64,000 bases of DNA from Curtobacterium sp. BH-2-1-1 (lineage in GTDB: Bacteria; Actinomycetota; Actinomycetes; Actinomycetales; Microbacteriaceae): positions 310,001 through 374,000 of the forward strand of contig NZ_CP017580.1 in assembly GCF_001806325.1 (NCBI RefSeq), written 5' to 3'. Below are positions 27,718 to 37,050 of the stretch, one piece after another. Both the position numbers and the translations under genes were made by a program. How positions within the stretch are numbered: the stretch's first letter is position 1; every line of letters begins with the position of its first letter. The notes under the pieces are model-generated. The model saw only the letters and a program-made list of their open reading frames with translations, was not told the origin of the DNA and searched no databases.

Positions 27718-28725
27718 TCAGCCGGCCGCGCCGTCCCAGTCGGCGTAGGGGTCCCAGCCGGTCGTCGGCACGGGCACTCCCCCGCGCACGAGGTCCGCGT
27801 CGCCCCGGTCGAGCACGACGCCGATGCGACGGAACCCCCCGGGCAGCGGGACACCGGGCGGGAACGCGGCGAGCAGCCCGTGGTCCTCACCGCCGTGCAG
27901 CGCCACCTCGTCGATGACGGGCCCGCTGCCGGAGGCCTCGTCGAGCGCCAGTGTCACCCGGCTGGCCCGGGCGAGCCGTCCGGCGTCGATCGCCAGCCCG
28001 TCGGAGAGGTCGAGCATCGCCGTCGCCCCCGCGGACGCCGCGCGTGGCCCGTCCGCGATCGGCGGGACCGGGCGCCGCTGTCGTCCGACGTCGGGGTCCG
28101 TGTCCGCGCCGCTCGCCACGACCGCCTCGCGCGAGGGTTCGCCGTCGGCGTCCACACCCTCGCGGAAGAGCCGCGTCAACCCGCGCGCCGCCGGTCCGAG
28201 CTCCCCCGAGACGGCGAGGACGTCCCCGGGTCGGGCACCCGAGCGGACGACGGGTGCACGGCCCTCGAGGTCGCCGAACGCCGTCACCGACACCGTGAAC
28301 GCCGACGACGTGGAGAGGTCCCCGCCGACGACGCCGCAGCCGGGCGCCAGGGCGTCGACCGCCAGGCGCACCCCGTCCGCGAAGGACTCGAGCACCGCCA
28401 CGGGGGTGTCCTGCGGTGCCGCCAGGGCGATCACGAGGCCGGTCGGCACCGCACCCATCGCGGCGACGTCGGACAGGTTCGTCGCCGCGGCCTTCCACCC
28501 GACGTCCTCGGGTGCGGACCAGGCCCAGCGGAAGTCCGGCCCGTGCACCATCATGTCCGTGGTCACCACGAACCGGCCGTCCGGTGCCGCCACGACCGCG
28601 CAGTCGTCGCCGGGGCCGAGCAGCGGCGCTCCGGCGGGCAACCGGCGCACGATGCGGTCGAGGACGACGAGTTCGCCGAGCTCCCCCACGGTCGGTCCGG
28701 CCCAGGCGTCGTACGTCGCGTCCAC
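27718..28725 (-). CDS. thiL: thiamine-monophosphate kinase ThiL
   Basis: Makes thiamine diphosphate from thiamine phosphate and ATP. The 335-aa protein has the N-terminal LLGPGDDCAVVAA Mg/ATP loop, TTDMMVHGPDFRW, GGDLSTSSAF and LDLSDGLAID, all diagnostic of ThiL within the PurM fold. I took GTG 28723-28725 (VDATYDAWAGPTVGELGE); the frame continues upstream but would overlap the divergent DUF3515 gene. A low-complexity stretch at about 195-225 (GADTDPDVGRQRRP) is an insertion. Confidence 0.92.
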   Translation of the reverse strand: MDATYDAWAGPTVGELGELVVLDRIVRRLPAGAPLLGPGDDCAVVAAPDGRFVVTTDMMVHGPDFRWAWSAPEDVGWKAAATNLSDVAAMGAVPTGLVIALAAPQDTPVAVLESFADGVRLAVDALAPGCGVVGGDLSTSSAFTVSVTAFGDLEGRAPVVRSGARPGDVLAVSGELGPAARGLTRLFREGVDADGEPSREAVVASGADTDPDVGRQRRPVPPIADGPRAASAGATAMLDLSDGLAIDAGRLARASRVTLALDEASGSGPVIDEVALHGGEDHGLLAAFPPGVPLPGGFRRIGVVLDRGDADLVRGGVPVPTTGWDPYADWDGAAG

Positions 28726-28749
28726 ACGAGAACGGTAGCCTGGACGTCG

Positions 28750-29235
28750 ATGGACACCGCGCGCCGCCCCACCCGGAAGACCGCGATCGTGGGCGTCGTG
28801 ATCGCCGTCGCGGCCGGTCTGACCGGCTGCACGAACGCCGTCGCGATGTCCCCGGCGCCCTCCGCCGACGCCGCCGCGTGCGCAGCCGTGCAGGTCCGGC
28901 TGCCGGCAGCGGTCGACTCGAAGTTCGACCTGCGGAACACGAACGCCCAGTCGACGGCGGCGTGGGGCGACCCCGAGGTGGCCCTGTACCACTGCGGCGT
29001 GGCCGTCCCGACGGTCTCCGACCTGCCGTGCTTCTCGCTCGGTGACGTCGACTGGATCCGGGACGACCGTGGCGGGCAGATCGTCTACACGACCTTCGGG
29101 CGGTCGCCGGCGGTCCAGCTCGTCATCGACGCGACGAAGACCACGAACCAGGTCGTGCAGGACGTCACCGACGCGGTGTCGACTCTCCCGAAGGACGGGC
29201 ACCAGTGCCTGGACCCGTCCGACGTCGACCAGTAG
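28750..29235 (+). CDS. DUF3515 lipoprotein
   Basis: A 161-aa protein with a lipoprotein signal: basic start TARRPTRK, hydrophobic core and lipobox LTGC, so it is anchored on the outer face of the membrane. The mature part has three further Cys residues that could pair. DUF3515 proteins sit between thiL and ddl in mycobacteria and many other actinobacteria, as here, but on the opposite strand. Function unknown; the fixed neighbourhood hints at envelope biology. Only 24 bp separate it from the divergent thiL start. Confidence 0.85.
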   Translation: MDTARRPTRKTAIVGVVIAVAAGLTGCTNAVAMSPAPSADAAACAAVQVRLPAAVDSKFDLRNTNAQSTAAWGDPEVALYHCGVAVPTVSDLPCFSLGDVDWIRDDRGGQIVYTTFGRSPAVQLVIDATKTTNQVVQDVTDAVSTLPKDGHQCLDPSDVDQ

Positions 29236-29242
29236 GCCCGGG

Positions 29243-30343
29243 TCAGCGGACGGCGGCGCGCCCCAGCTCGATGAGCTCGCGGACGAGCTCGCCGTAGGAC
29301 ACGCCCGACGCCGCCCAGCAACGCGGGTACATCGACAGCGGCGTGAACCCCGGCATCGTGTTGACCTCGTTCACGACGAAGCCGTCGTCGGTCAGGAAGC
29401 AGTCGACGCGGGCGAGCCCGGAGCCGCCGATCGCCTCGAACGCCCGAGCGCCGATCGACCGGATCTCGTCGGTCTGTGCCTCGGTGAGCGGGGCCGGGCA
29501 GAGCAGCGACTCGTCACCGCCGAGGTACTTCGACGCGAAGTCGTAGAAGGCGTCCTCGGCGACGACGATCTCGCCCGGCAGGCTCGTGCGCGGGACGCCG
29601 TCACGACCCTCGAGCACCGCGACCTCGACCTCGCGCCCGATCACCCGCGGCTCGACGATGACCTTGGAGTCGTGCTCGAACGCCAGGTCCATCGCGGCAC
29701 CGAGCTCGTCGGGGCCGTCCACGCGGGACACCCCCATGCTGGAGCCCGCACGTGCCGGCTTCACGAAGAGCGGCCACCCGTGCGCGGCGATCGCCTCGGC
29801 GACGTCGACCGGGTCGGCCGACCACTCGCGACGGAGCACGGTCGTCCACGGCGCGACCCGGAGCCCGGCGTGCTCGAGGACCGCCTTGGCGACGTGCTTG
29901 TCCATGGCCAGGGCGCTCGCGAGCACCCCGTCGCCGACGTACGGCAGACCGGCGATCTCGAGGAGCCCCTGGACGGTGCCGTCCTCGCCGAACGGGCCGT
30001 GCAGGATCGGGAAGACGATGTCGACCGCGATCGTCGTGACGGAGCCGTCCGGGTGCGAGACCACGAGCTCGTTCGTCGCCGGCGACGTCGGGAACGCCAC
30101 GCGGGTGCCGTTGTCGGGCACCGTCGGGAGCGTGCCGTCACGCAGCGCCCACTGCGCAGGGTCGTCGGACTGGAGCGTGAACGCCCCGTCCTTCGTGATG
30201 CCGATCGGCACGAGGTCGTACTCGGCACGGTCGACGACGTCCATGATCCCGCCGGCGGTCACGCAGCTGATCTCGTGCTCGCTCGAACGGCCGCCGAACA
30301 GCACGGCGACGGTCGTCGGTGGCACGGGTGCGATCGTGGGCAT
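29243..30343 (-). CDS. ddl: D-alanine--D-alanine ligase
   Basis: Joins two D-alanines for peptidoglycan. The 366-aa protein has VAVLFGGRSSEHEISC near the N-terminus, HGPFGEDGTVQGLLE, and the C-terminal ATP-grasp motif VNEVNTMPGFTPLSMYP. Start ATG 30341-30343 has AGAGGA upstream; a longer frame adds 12 unlikely residues. It follows gpsA by 32 bp. SMYP fits a D-Ala-D-Ala rather than D-Ala-D-Lac enzyme, judged by family pattern only. Confidence 0.95.
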   Translation of the reverse strand: MPTIAPVPPTTVAVLFGGRSSEHEISCVTAGGIMDVVDRAEYDLVPIGITKDGAFTLQSDDPAQWALRDGTLPTVPDNGTRVAFPTSPATNELVVSHPDGSVTTIAVDIVFPILHGPFGEDGTVQGLLEIAGLPYVGDGVLASALAMDKHVAKAVLEHAGLRVAPWTTVLRREWSADPVDVAEAIAAHGWPLFVKPARAGSSMGVSRVDGPDELGAAMDLAFEHDSKVIVEPRVIGREVEVAVLEGRDGVPRTSLPGEIVVAEDAFYDFASKYLGGDESLLCPAPLTEAQTDEIRSIGARAFEAIGGSGLARVDCFLTDDGFVVNEVNTMPGFTPLSMYPRCWAASGVSYGELVRELIELGRAAVR

Positions 30344-30375
30344 GGCAGTCCTCTTGCTGGTCGGGGTCGGACCGG

Positions 30376-31389
30376 TCACTCGCCCTGGGGTTCGTCGGTC
30401 TCGGTGAGGTGCGGCGCGATGTTGCGCGGATCGAGCCTACCGGCGAGCACCTCGGCGACCTGCCCCACGATGGGCATGTCGACGCCGTTCGCCGCGGCGA
30501 GCTCGAGGATCGGCGCGACCGAGGCGAGCCCCTCGGCGGTCTGGTTCATCTGGCGCACGACCTCGTCGAACCGGTACCCCTGGCCGAGCAGCCGCCCCGC
30601 GGTGTTGTTCCGGGAGAGCGGTGACTGGCACGTGGCGATGAGGTCGCCGAGACCGGCGAGCCCGGACAGCGTCGAGGGCTGCGCGCCGAGCGACACCGCG
30701 AAGTCGGTCATCTCGGCGAGCCCGCGCGTGATGATCGACGCCTTCGTGTTCTCGCCGTAGCCGACGCCGTCGACGATGCCGATCGCCACGGCGATGAGGT
30801 TCTTCAGCACGCCGCCGAACTCGGTGCCGATGACGTCGGTGTTGATGAACGACCGGAAGTACGGGTTCGTGGCGACGGCGGCCACCGCGCTGGCGGTCTC
30901 GGCCGACGACGAGGACACGACGGCCGCGGTGGGCTGCCGACGGGCGATCTCCAGCGCCAGGTTCGGGCCGCTCGCGACGGCGATGCGGTCCTGGTCGATG
31001 CCGAGACCCTGGAGCAGGACCTCGCTCATCCGCAGACCGGTCGCCTTCTCGACGCCCTTCATCAGGCTCACCACGGGCACCCCCGGCGCGAGCAGCGGCG
31101 CGATCGCGTCGAGGTTCGACCGCAGGGTCTGCGACGGCACCGACACGTACACCTGCTGGGCGCCGTCGAGCACGGCGGACAGCGACGTCGAGGCGGTCAG
31201 GGTGCGCGGGAGGTTGATGCCGGGCAGGTACTCCGAGTTGCGCTTGGTCTCGGTGATCTCGCGCGCGACCTCGGGACGACGTGCCCACACGACCGTGTCG
31301 GCACCGCCCTCGGCGAGGACCTTGGCGAACGTGGTCCCCCAGCTGCCGGCACCGATGACGGCGACGCGCGGCTTGTCGGTCGACTGCAT
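30376..31389 (-). CDS. gpsA: glycerol-3-phosphate dehydrogenase [NAD(P)+] GpsA
   Basis: Makes sn-glycerol-3-phosphate for phospholipids. Protein of about 337 aa with the Rossmann motif VAVIGAGSWGTTFAKVL, SLMKGVE, the catalytic-lysine region GGVLKNLIAVAIGI and NTKASIITRGLAEM. The start is uncertain: ATG 31387-31389 gives the canonical N-terminus but has no ribosome site, while a GTG ten codons upstream has GGAG very close. It is followed by ddl and preceded by the acyltransferase gene, a coherent lipid/wall set. Confidence 0.95.
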   Translation of the reverse strand: MQSTDKPRVAVIGAGSWGTTFAKVLAEGGADTVVWARRPEVAREITETKRNSEYLPGINLPRTLTASTSLSAVLDGAQQVYVSVPSQTLRSNLDAIAPLLAPGVPVVSLMKGVEKATGLRMSEVLLQGLGIDQDRIAVASGPNLALEIARRQPTAAVVSSSSAETASAVAAVATNPYFRSFINTDVIGTEFGGVLKNLIAVAIGIVDGVGYGENTKASIITRGLAEMTDFAVSLGAQPSTLSGLAGLGDLIATCQSPLSRNNTAGRLLGQGYRFDEVVRQMNQTAEGLASVAPILELAAANGVDMPIVGQVAEVLAGRLDPRNIAPHLTETDEPQGE

Positions 31390-31480
31390 GACCACGCGGA
31401 TCGCGGCGGTGTCCACCGCTCCGGGGGCTGCGACCGCGGGGTCCGGGTGGTCATCGTGCGGGCGGAGGCCCGATCGCTGC

Positions 31481-32317
31481 TCACTCAAACCGGCCGGTCT
31501 CCTTCTGGTTGTTCGCCGCCGGGTCCCAGCGGGTCGGGGGTGCCTGCTGCCCGCGGAGCTCCTCGAGCAGCGCGGTGATGTGCCGCATGAGCAGCTCGGT
31601 CGCCTCGACGAGCGCCTGCTGGTCGATCGGCTTGCCGCGGTACGCCGACAGGTCGACGGGGTCGCCGACGATGACGTCCACACGCGACGGCGGGATGAGC
31701 CGGAGCTTCTTGCCGTACCGCGCCATGATGTTCTGCGTGCCCCAGTGGGCCATCGGGATGAGCGGCACGTCGTTCTCGAGCGCGATCCGCACCGCGCCGG
31801 TCTTGCCGCGCATCGGCCACAGGTCCGGGTCGCGGGTGAGCGTGCCCTCGGGGTAGACGATGATGGCGCCGCCCTGCTCGATGAGCGACCGGCCGCCACC
31901 GAGCGGGTCGCTCAGCCGGGTACGGCCGGAACGCTCCACGGGGATCTGGCCCATGCCGGACATGATCTTGCCGAAGACCGGGACCTTGAAGAGGGACGCC
32001 TTCGCGAGGAACCGCGGCGCCCGTCGGGACAGCCAGACCGCCGTGCCGACGACGAGCGGGTCGATGTTCGTGAAGTGGTTCGGTGCGAGCACGAACGCGC
32101 CCTCGGCCGGCAACCGGTTCGGTCCGTGCCAGTGGTAGCGCGCGGAGAAGCGGAAGGTCGGGATGACCACGGTCGCGAGGATCCGGAAGGCCGTGTTCAG
32201 CTCGCCGCGGCGCCACCGGCGCCCAGGGACGGGCATGCCGGTGGTGACCTGCGAGGCGGAGGCGCGCCGCGCCTCCTGGCCCTCACCGTCACCGCGAGGT
32301 GCCGGAGCAGCAGTCAC
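31481..32317 (-). CDS. 1-acyl-sn-glycerol-3-phosphate acyltransferase (PlsC-like)
   Basis: Acyltransferase of up to 278 aa acting on lysophosphatidate or a related lipid at the inner membrane. Motif I NHFTNIDP (His-x4-Asp) and motif III YPEGTLTRDP are present. The N-terminal 27 residues from GTG 32315-32317 are low-complexity and are encoded across a palindrome (32258-32276). ATG 32234-32236 (MPVPGRRWRRGELN) is an alternative start that avoids it. The gene begins 4 nt after murA and precedes gpsA. Confidence 0.88.
   Translation of the reverse strand: MTAAPAPRGDGEGQEARRASASQVTTGMPVPGRRWRRGELNTAFRILATVVIPTFRFSARYHWHGPNRLPAEGAFVLAPNHFTNIDPLVVGTAVWLSRRAPRFLAKASLFKVPVFGKIMSGMGQIPVERSGRTRLSDPLGGGRSLIEQGGAIIVYPEGTLTRDPDLWPMRGKTGAVRIALENDVPLIPMAHWGTQNIMARYGKKLRLIPPSRVDVIVGDPVDLSAYRGKPIDQQALVEATELLMRHITALLEELRGQQAPPTRWDPAANNQKETGRFE
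32258..32276. repeat. Palindrome at the 5' end of the acyltransferase gene
   Basis: GGAGGCGCG, one centre base, then CGCGCCTCC: a short copy of the dispersed palindrome lying inside, or just before, the acyltransferase coding region depending on the start used. Confidence 0.7.
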
Positions 32318-32321
32318 CGCG

Positions 32322-33689
32322 CTAGCCCGCGAAGTCGAAGTCGGCGCCGAGCTTGCGCAGCTTCGGGATGAAGTGCTCGTAGCCGCGGCTGATGATGCCG
32401 ACGTTCGTGATGTGGGACTCGCCCTCGGCGGTGAGTGCCGCGATGAGGTGGCTGAAGCCGCCGCGGAGGTCCGGGACGCGGACGTTGGCGGCGTGGAGCG
32501 TCGTCGGGCCGGTGATGACCGCGGCCTGCTCGAAGGGACGGCGGGCGACGCGACGGTCGTGCCCGGGCAGGCCCTCCTTGTGGACGACGATGTCCGCGCC
32601 CATCTCGTTCAGGGCGTCGGTGAAGCCGAAGCGGTTCTCGTACACGGTCTCGTGCACGATGCTCTGCCCGGCGGCCTGGGTCAGGGCCACGACGAGCGGC
32701 TGCTGCCAGTCCGTCATGAACCCGGGGTGCACGTCGGTCTCGATGACGACCGGCTTGAGGACCTCGAGCTCGCGGTAGAAGCGGATGCCGTCTTCTTGGA
32801 TGTCGAACCCGCCGCCGACCTTGCGGAAGACGTTGAGGAACGTCATGAGCTCCTGCTGCTTCGCACCCTCGACGAAGATGTCGCCGTTGGTCGCGAGCGC
32901 GGCGGAGGCCCAGCTGGCGGCCTCGTTGCGGTCGTTGATCGCACGGTGCGTGTAGCCGCGGAGCGACTCGACGCCCTCGATGAAGATGACGCGGTTCGGC
33001 TCGACCGAGACGATCGCGCCCATCTTCTGCAGGATCGCGATGAGGTCCATGATCTCGGGCTCGATCGCGGCGTTCCGGAGCTCCGTGACGCCCTCGGCGA
33101 GGGTCGCGGACAGCAGGACCTGCTCGGTGGCGCCGACGCTCGGGTACGGCAGCTCGATGTACGCGCCCTTGAGGCCGTCCGGGGCGGTGAGGTGGATGCC
33201 GTTGACCTGCTTGTCGACGACCGCGCCCATGGCACGGAGGGCGTCGAGGTGGAAGTCGATCGGGCGGTCGCCGATGCGGCAGCCACCGAGGTCGGGGATG
33301 AACGCCTCGCCGAGCTTGTGCAGCAGCGGACCGCAGAACAGGATCGGGATGCGGCTCGAACCGGCGTGGGCGTCGATCTCGGCGAAGTGCGCCGACTCGA
33401 CGTTCGACGGGTCGAGGATGAGCTCGCCTCGTGCAGGATCGGTGATGCGCACGCCGTGCACCTCGAGCAGCCCGCGGACGACCTTGACGTCGGAGATGTC
33501 CGGGACGTCCTTGAGGATCGACGGGGTGTCACCGAGCAGCGACGCCACCATGGCCTTGGTCGCGAGGTTCTTCGCCCCGCGGACCTCGATGCGTCCCACG
33601 AGCGGCTTGCCCCCGCGGATGACGATCTCGTCCGACTTGAGGCCCACGCGCGCCCCTGCGGCCGCTGCGTCCTGTACGAGAGAGTTCAC
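32322..33689 (-). CDS. murA: UDP-N-acetylglucosamine 1-carboxyvinyltransferase MurA
   Basis: First committed step of peptidoglycan synthesis: enolpyruvyl transfer from PEP to UDP-GlcNAc. Protein of 455 aa. RGAKNLATKAMVASLL holds the substrate Lys and Asn; GGCRIGDRPIDFHL contains the catalytic Cys, so it should be of the fosfomycin-sensitive type. GTG 33687-33689 overlaps the leuD stop (TAGTG), and the longer frame above it runs inside leuD, so I used GTG. It shares its fold with the AroA-like domain at the window's left edge, but is a different branch. Confidence 0.95.
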   Translation of the reverse strand: MNSLVQDAAAAGARVGLKSDEIVIRGGKPLVGRIEVRGAKNLATKAMVASLLGDTPSILKDVPDISDVKVVRGLLEVHGVRITDPARGELILDPSNVESAHFAEIDAHAGSSRIPILFCGPLLHKLGEAFIPDLGGCRIGDRPIDFHLDALRAMGAVVDKQVNGIHLTAPDGLKGAYIELPYPSVGATEQVLLSATLAEGVTELRNAAIEPEIMDLIAILQKMGAIVSVEPNRVIFIEGVESLRGYTHRAINDRNEAASWASAALATNGDIFVEGAKQQELMTFLNVFRKVGGGFDIQEDGIRFYRELEVLKPVVIETDVHPGFMTDWQQPLVVALTQAAGQSIVHETVYENRFGFTDALNEMGADIVVHKEGLPGHDRRVARRPFEQAAVITGPTTLHAANVRVPDLRGGFSHLIAALTAEGESHITNVGIISRGYEHFIPKLRKLGADFDFAG

Positions 33690-34285
33690 TACTTCACCGG
33701 CAATGTCTTCGGCCGCCAACGGGAGCGGCGGGATTCGAACTCCGTGATCGAGGTCTCGTCACGGAGGGTGAGCCCGATGTCGTCGAGCCCTTCCATCAAC
33801 CGCCAACGAGTGTAAGCGTCGATCTCGAAGGGGACGTCCACATCCCCGAGCGACACGCGCTGCGCCACCAGGTCCACGGTCGCCGACACCCCCGGGTTCC
33901 GCTCGATCTCGGCCCAGAGCCGCTCGACTTCCGATTCGGTCACGATCGCGGTGACCAGTCCCTGCTTGCCCGCGTTGCCCTTGAAGATGTCGGCGAAGCG
34001 AGGCGAGATGACGACCGCGAAGCCGAAGTCACGGAGCGCCCAGACGGCGTGCTCACGGCTCGACCCGGTGCCGAAGTCCGGGCCAGCCACCAGGACCTTC
34101 GCGCCCTGGTACTCGGGCTGGTTCAGCACGAAGTCGGGGTCCTGGCGCCAGCCGGAGAACAGGGCGTCCTCGAAGCCGGTCTTCGTGACCCGCTTGAGGT
34201 AGACCGCGGGGATGATCTGGTCGGTGTCGACGTTGGACCGCTTGAGCGGTGCGGCGATCCCGGTGACGGTGGTGATCTTGTCCAT
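33689..34285 (-). CDS. leuD: 3-isopropylmalate dehydratase small subunit LeuD
   Basis: Small subunit (198 aa) that completes the isomerase of leucine synthesis with LeuC. Motifs: [38 protein letters not shown] 34283-34285 overlaps the leuC stop (ATGA), which couples translation 1:1. The extreme C-terminus ([15 protein letters not shown]) is basic and touches murA. Confidence 0.96.
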   Translation of the reverse strand: MDKITTVTGIAAPLKRSNVDTDQIIPAVYLKRVTKTGFEDALFSGWRQDPDFVLNQPEYQGAKVLVAGPDFGTGSSREHAVWALRDFGFAVVISPRFADIFKGNAGKQGLVTAIVTESEVERLWAEIERNPGVSATVDLVAQRVSLGDVDVPFEIDAYTRWRLMEGLDDIGLTLRDETSITEFESRRSRWRPKTLPVK

Positions 34286-35724
34286 CAGATTGCCCCTTCC
34301 AGGACGGCGTTCGACTCGGACGTCTCCAGGTCCCACGGGCTCGACAGCGTGCCGCGCACGGCGGTCGCCGCGGCCACGAGCGGGGACACCAGGTGGGTGC
34401 GCCCGCCCTTGCCCTGACGCCCCTCGAAGTTGCGGTTCGACGTGCTCGCGCAGCGCTCCCCCGGTGCCAGCTGGTCGGGGTTCATGCCGAGGCACATCGA
34501 GCAGCCGGCGAACCGCCACTCGGCGCCGAACTCCGTGATGACCTTGTCTAGCCCCTCGGCCTCGGCCTCGAGCCGGACCCGTGCGGACCCGGGCACGACC
34601 ATGACCCGGACCCCGTCGGCCTTCTTGCGGCCCTGGATGATCGACGCGAAGGCCCGGAGATCCTCGATGCGCGAGTTCGTGCACGACCCCATGAAGACCG
34701 CGTCGACGGCGATGTCCTTCATCGGGGTGCCGGCCGCGATGTCCATGTACTCGAGCGCACGCTGCGCGGCGGCCTGGTCGTTCGGGTCGTCGAAGTCGGC
34801 GGGCGACGGCACGCTCTCGGACAGCGAGACGCCCTGGCCGGGGTTCGTGCCCCAGGTGACGAAGGGCTCGAGCTCGTCGGCGTCGATGAAGACCTCGGCG
34901 TCGAACACCGCGTCGTCGTCGGTCGACAGGGTGTCCCAGTACGCGACGGCGTCGTCCCAGTCCTGGCCGGTCGGGGCGTGGTCGCGACCCTGCACGTAGT
35001 CGTAGGTGGTCTGGTCGGGGGCGACCATGCCGGCGCGGGCACCGGCCTCGATCGACATGTTGCAGATCGTCATGCGGCCCTCCATCGAGAGCGCACGGAT
35101 GGCCGAGCCGCGGTACTCGAGCACGTAGCCCTGCCCGCCGCCCGTGCCGATCTTCGCGATGACGGCGAGGATGATGTCCTTCGCCGTCACGCCCGGACGC
35201 AGCGTGCCCTCGACCGTGATCGCCATGGTCTTGAAGGGCTTGAGCGGCAGGGTCTGGGTCGCGAGGACGTGCTCGACCTCGGACGTCCCGATGCCGAACG
35301 CCATCGCACCGAACGCCCCGTGCGTGCTGGTGTGCGAGTCGCCGCAGACCACCGTGATGCCGGGCATGGTCAGGCCGAGCTGGGGACCGACCACGTGGAC
35401 GATGCCCTGCTCCTTGTCGCCCAGGGAGTGCAGGCGGACGCCGAACTCCGCGCAGTTGCGACGGAGCGTCTCGATCTGGGTCCGGCTGGTCGGGTCCGCG
35501 ATCGGACGGTCGATCGCGAGGGTCGGGGTGTTGTGGTCCTCGGTCGCGATCGTCAGGTCCAGGCGGCGCACCGGGCGGCCGGCCTGGCGCAGGCCGTCGA
35601 ACGCCTGCGGACTCGTGACCTCGTGCACGAGGTGGAGGTCGATGTAGAGGAGGTCGGGGTTGCCGTCCTCGCCCTTGACCACGACGTGGTCGTCCCACAC
35701 CTTCTCGGCGAGCGTCTTTCCCAT
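34285..35724 (-). CDS. leuC: 3-isopropylmalate dehydratase large subunit LeuC
   Basis: 4Fe-4S subunit of 479 aa. Starts [16 protein letters not shown] with AGGAAGGG upstream. Cluster Cys residues are in [14 protein letters not shown] and in [40 protein letters not shown] is also typical. It catalyses 2- to 3-isopropylmalate isomerisation with LeuD. A perfect 14-bp palindrome 67 nt upstream is a likely repressor site. Confidence 0.97.
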   Translation of the reverse strand: MGKTLAEKVWDDHVVVKGEDGNPDLLYIDLHLVHEVTSPQAFDGLRQAGRPVRRLDLTIATEDHNTPTLAIDRPIADPTSRTQIETLRRNCAEFGVRLHSLGDKEQGIVHVVGPQLGLTMPGITVVCGDSHTSTHGAFGAMAFGIGTSEVEHVLATQTLPLKPFKTMAITVEGTLRPGVTAKDIILAVIAKIGTGGGQGYVLEYRGSAIRALSMEGRMTICNMSIEAGARAGMVAPDQTTYDYVQGRDHAPTGQDWDDAVAYWDTLSTDDDAVFDAEVFIDADELEPFVTWGTNPGQGVSLSESVPSPADFDDPNDQAAAQRALEYMDIAAGTPMKDIAVDAVFMGSCTNSRIEDLRAFASIIQGRKKADGVRVMVVPGSARVRLEAEAEGLDKVITEFGAEWRFAGCSMCLGMNPDQLAPGERCASTSNRNFEGRQGKGGRTHLVSPLVAAATAVRGTLSSPWDLETSESNAVLEGAI

Positions 35725-35780
35725 CGGCCCGACCCTTCCTCGTTGTCGTCGATGAGCCGCTGTCGCGGCTCGGTCCGGCG

Positions 35781-35804
35781 AGTCTAGCAGGTTGGTATAC
35801 CAAC
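35781..35804 (-). promoter_or_regulatory. leuCD promoter with 14-bp palindromic operator
   Basis: GTTGGTATACCAAC (35791-35804) is a perfect palindrome. On the leuC strand it is followed 4 nt later by TAGACT (plus-strand agtcta, 35781-35786), a good -10 hexamer, so a bound repressor would cover the -35/-10 spacer. The symmetry and TA-TAC centre resemble GntR-type sites. No regulator gene is adjacent. Confidence 0.55.
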
Positions 35805-35883
35805 GTGCTCCCGCGCCGGTCCGGCGGCCTGGAGGCGCGGTTCGACTCCGCGACACCCGTCGCGGTGGGAAGATGGTCGCGAC

Positions 35884-36951
35884 ATGACGACACCTGCGCA
35901 CTCGACCCGGACCATCAACATCGAGGGCGCGATCCGCGCCGCGGTCGCCGGTGGCGCCCCGCTCGCGCTGCTCATCGCCCTCGGGATGCCCGGGTACGCC
36001 GCCTTCGCCATGTTCGCCGGGTTCACGGCGATCTTCGGCGCCACCGAGCCCTACCGGCAGCGTGCGGTGACGACCGGTGTCGCCGGCGCGATGCAGGCGG
36101 TGTGCATGGCCGCCGGCGTGGGTGTCGCCCTGGCCGGGTCGCAGCTCTGGATGCAGGCGGTCGGGCTCGTCCTCGTGCTCGTCCTCGCCGTCTGCACGCT
36201 GAGCGCCCTCCGCTCGATCCCGGCGCAGCCGATCTTCCCGGTGTTCGCGTTCCTCGTCTCGTCGCTCGTGCCGGTCCGGCCGGCCGACGTCCCGGTCATC
36301 GCCACGATCATCGTGTGCTCGGTCGTCTGGGCCTGGCTCGTCGCGATGTCCGGGTCCGTCCTGCGCCTGGTGCTGCACCCGCGCGCGCCGCACCGGTTCC
36401 GGCCGCTGGCGGAGCGCAAGCACCGTTCGCTCGCGGCGCTCCGGACGCCCGCGCTGTGGGAGACCGTGGCCCTCAACGTGATCGGAGCGCTCGTCGCCGG
36501 GGCCGTCGCCGAGACGATCCCCGGGCTCGGGCATCCCTACTGGGCGGTCATCGCCGTGGTGTCGACGCTGCCCGCACTGCGCCAGCGGCACACGGTGTTC
36601 CGGGCGTTCCAGCGGTTCATCGGCACGATCGGCGGCACCGTGATCGCGGTGGGCATCCTGCTGCTGGAGCCCTCGGCGTGGTGGATCGTCCTGATCGCCG
36701 TCGTCGGGCAGTTCTTCGCGGAGATCTTCGTCGCGCGGCACTACGCCGTGTGCCTGCTCTTCCTCACGCCGCTCGCGCTCGCCGTGTCGTGGCTGAGCCT
36801 GCCCGAGGCGCCGGAGCTCCTCGCGCTCGACCGCGTCGCGCAGACCACCCTGGGCGCGCTCGTCAGCGTCGCACTGCTGTTCGTGGGGCGCGGGATCGAG
36901 CGTCGGCGCGGTCGCGCGCTGGGCGCGACGAGCGCGATCCGGACCGTCTGA
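35884..36951 (+). CDS. FUSC-family membrane protein (aromatic-acid exporter-like)
   Basis: Polytopic protein of 355 aa with two sets of hydrophobic helices separated by a basic cytoplasmic segment ([19 protein letters not shown], about 160-180). Sequence blocks such as [15 protein letters not shown] and [17 protein letters not shown] are typical of FUSC/aromatic acid exporter proteins (FusC, AaeB). It may export small organic acids. ATG 35884 lies 32 bp past a half-copy of the palindrome repeat. Followed by palindrome 36962-37007. Confidence 0.8.
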   Translation: MTTPAHSTRTINIEGAIRAAVAGGAPLALLIALGMPGYAAFAMFAGFTAIFGATEPYRQRAVTTGVAGAMQAVCMAAGVGVALAGSQLWMQAVGLVLVLVLAVCTLSALRSIPAQPIFPVFAFLVSSLVPVRPADVPVIATIIVCSVVWAWLVAMSGSVLRLVLHPRAPHRFRPLAERKHRSLAALRTPALWETVALNVIGALVAGAVAETIPGLGHPYWAVIAVVSTLPALRQRHTVFRAFQRFIGTIGGTVIAVGILLLEPSAWWIVLIAVVGQFFAEIFVARHYAVCLLFLTPLALAVSWLSLPEAPELLALDRVAQTTLGALVSVALLFVGRGIERRRGRALGATSAIRTV

Positions 36952-36961
36952 CGCGGGCTGC

Positions 36962-37007
36962 GCGGACGGGAGGCGCGGGTCGGGCCGGCACCGCGCCTCC
37001 CGTCCGC
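36962..37007. terminator. 17-bp inverted repeat between FUSC gene and phosphatase gene
   Basis: Arms 36962-36978 and 36991-37007 are exact complements around a 12-nt loop. It lies between convergent genes, 11 nt past the FUSC stop. Family member; likely bidirectional terminator. Confidence 0.65.
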
Positions 37008-37050
37008 AGCAGGCCGCCGCAGACCCGCTGCGGCTGCGTGCACGGACGCG

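Noticed and set aside
33722..33750. tRNA T-loop-like sequence (GGGATTCGAACTCC)
   Set aside because: It lies inside the conserved end of leuD and has no acceptor stem or anticodon arm around it.
35829..35860. Another copy of the dispersed palindrome
   Set aside because: Only one arm (CTGGAGGCGCGG) is present; the second arm is missing, so I do not count it as a hairpin.
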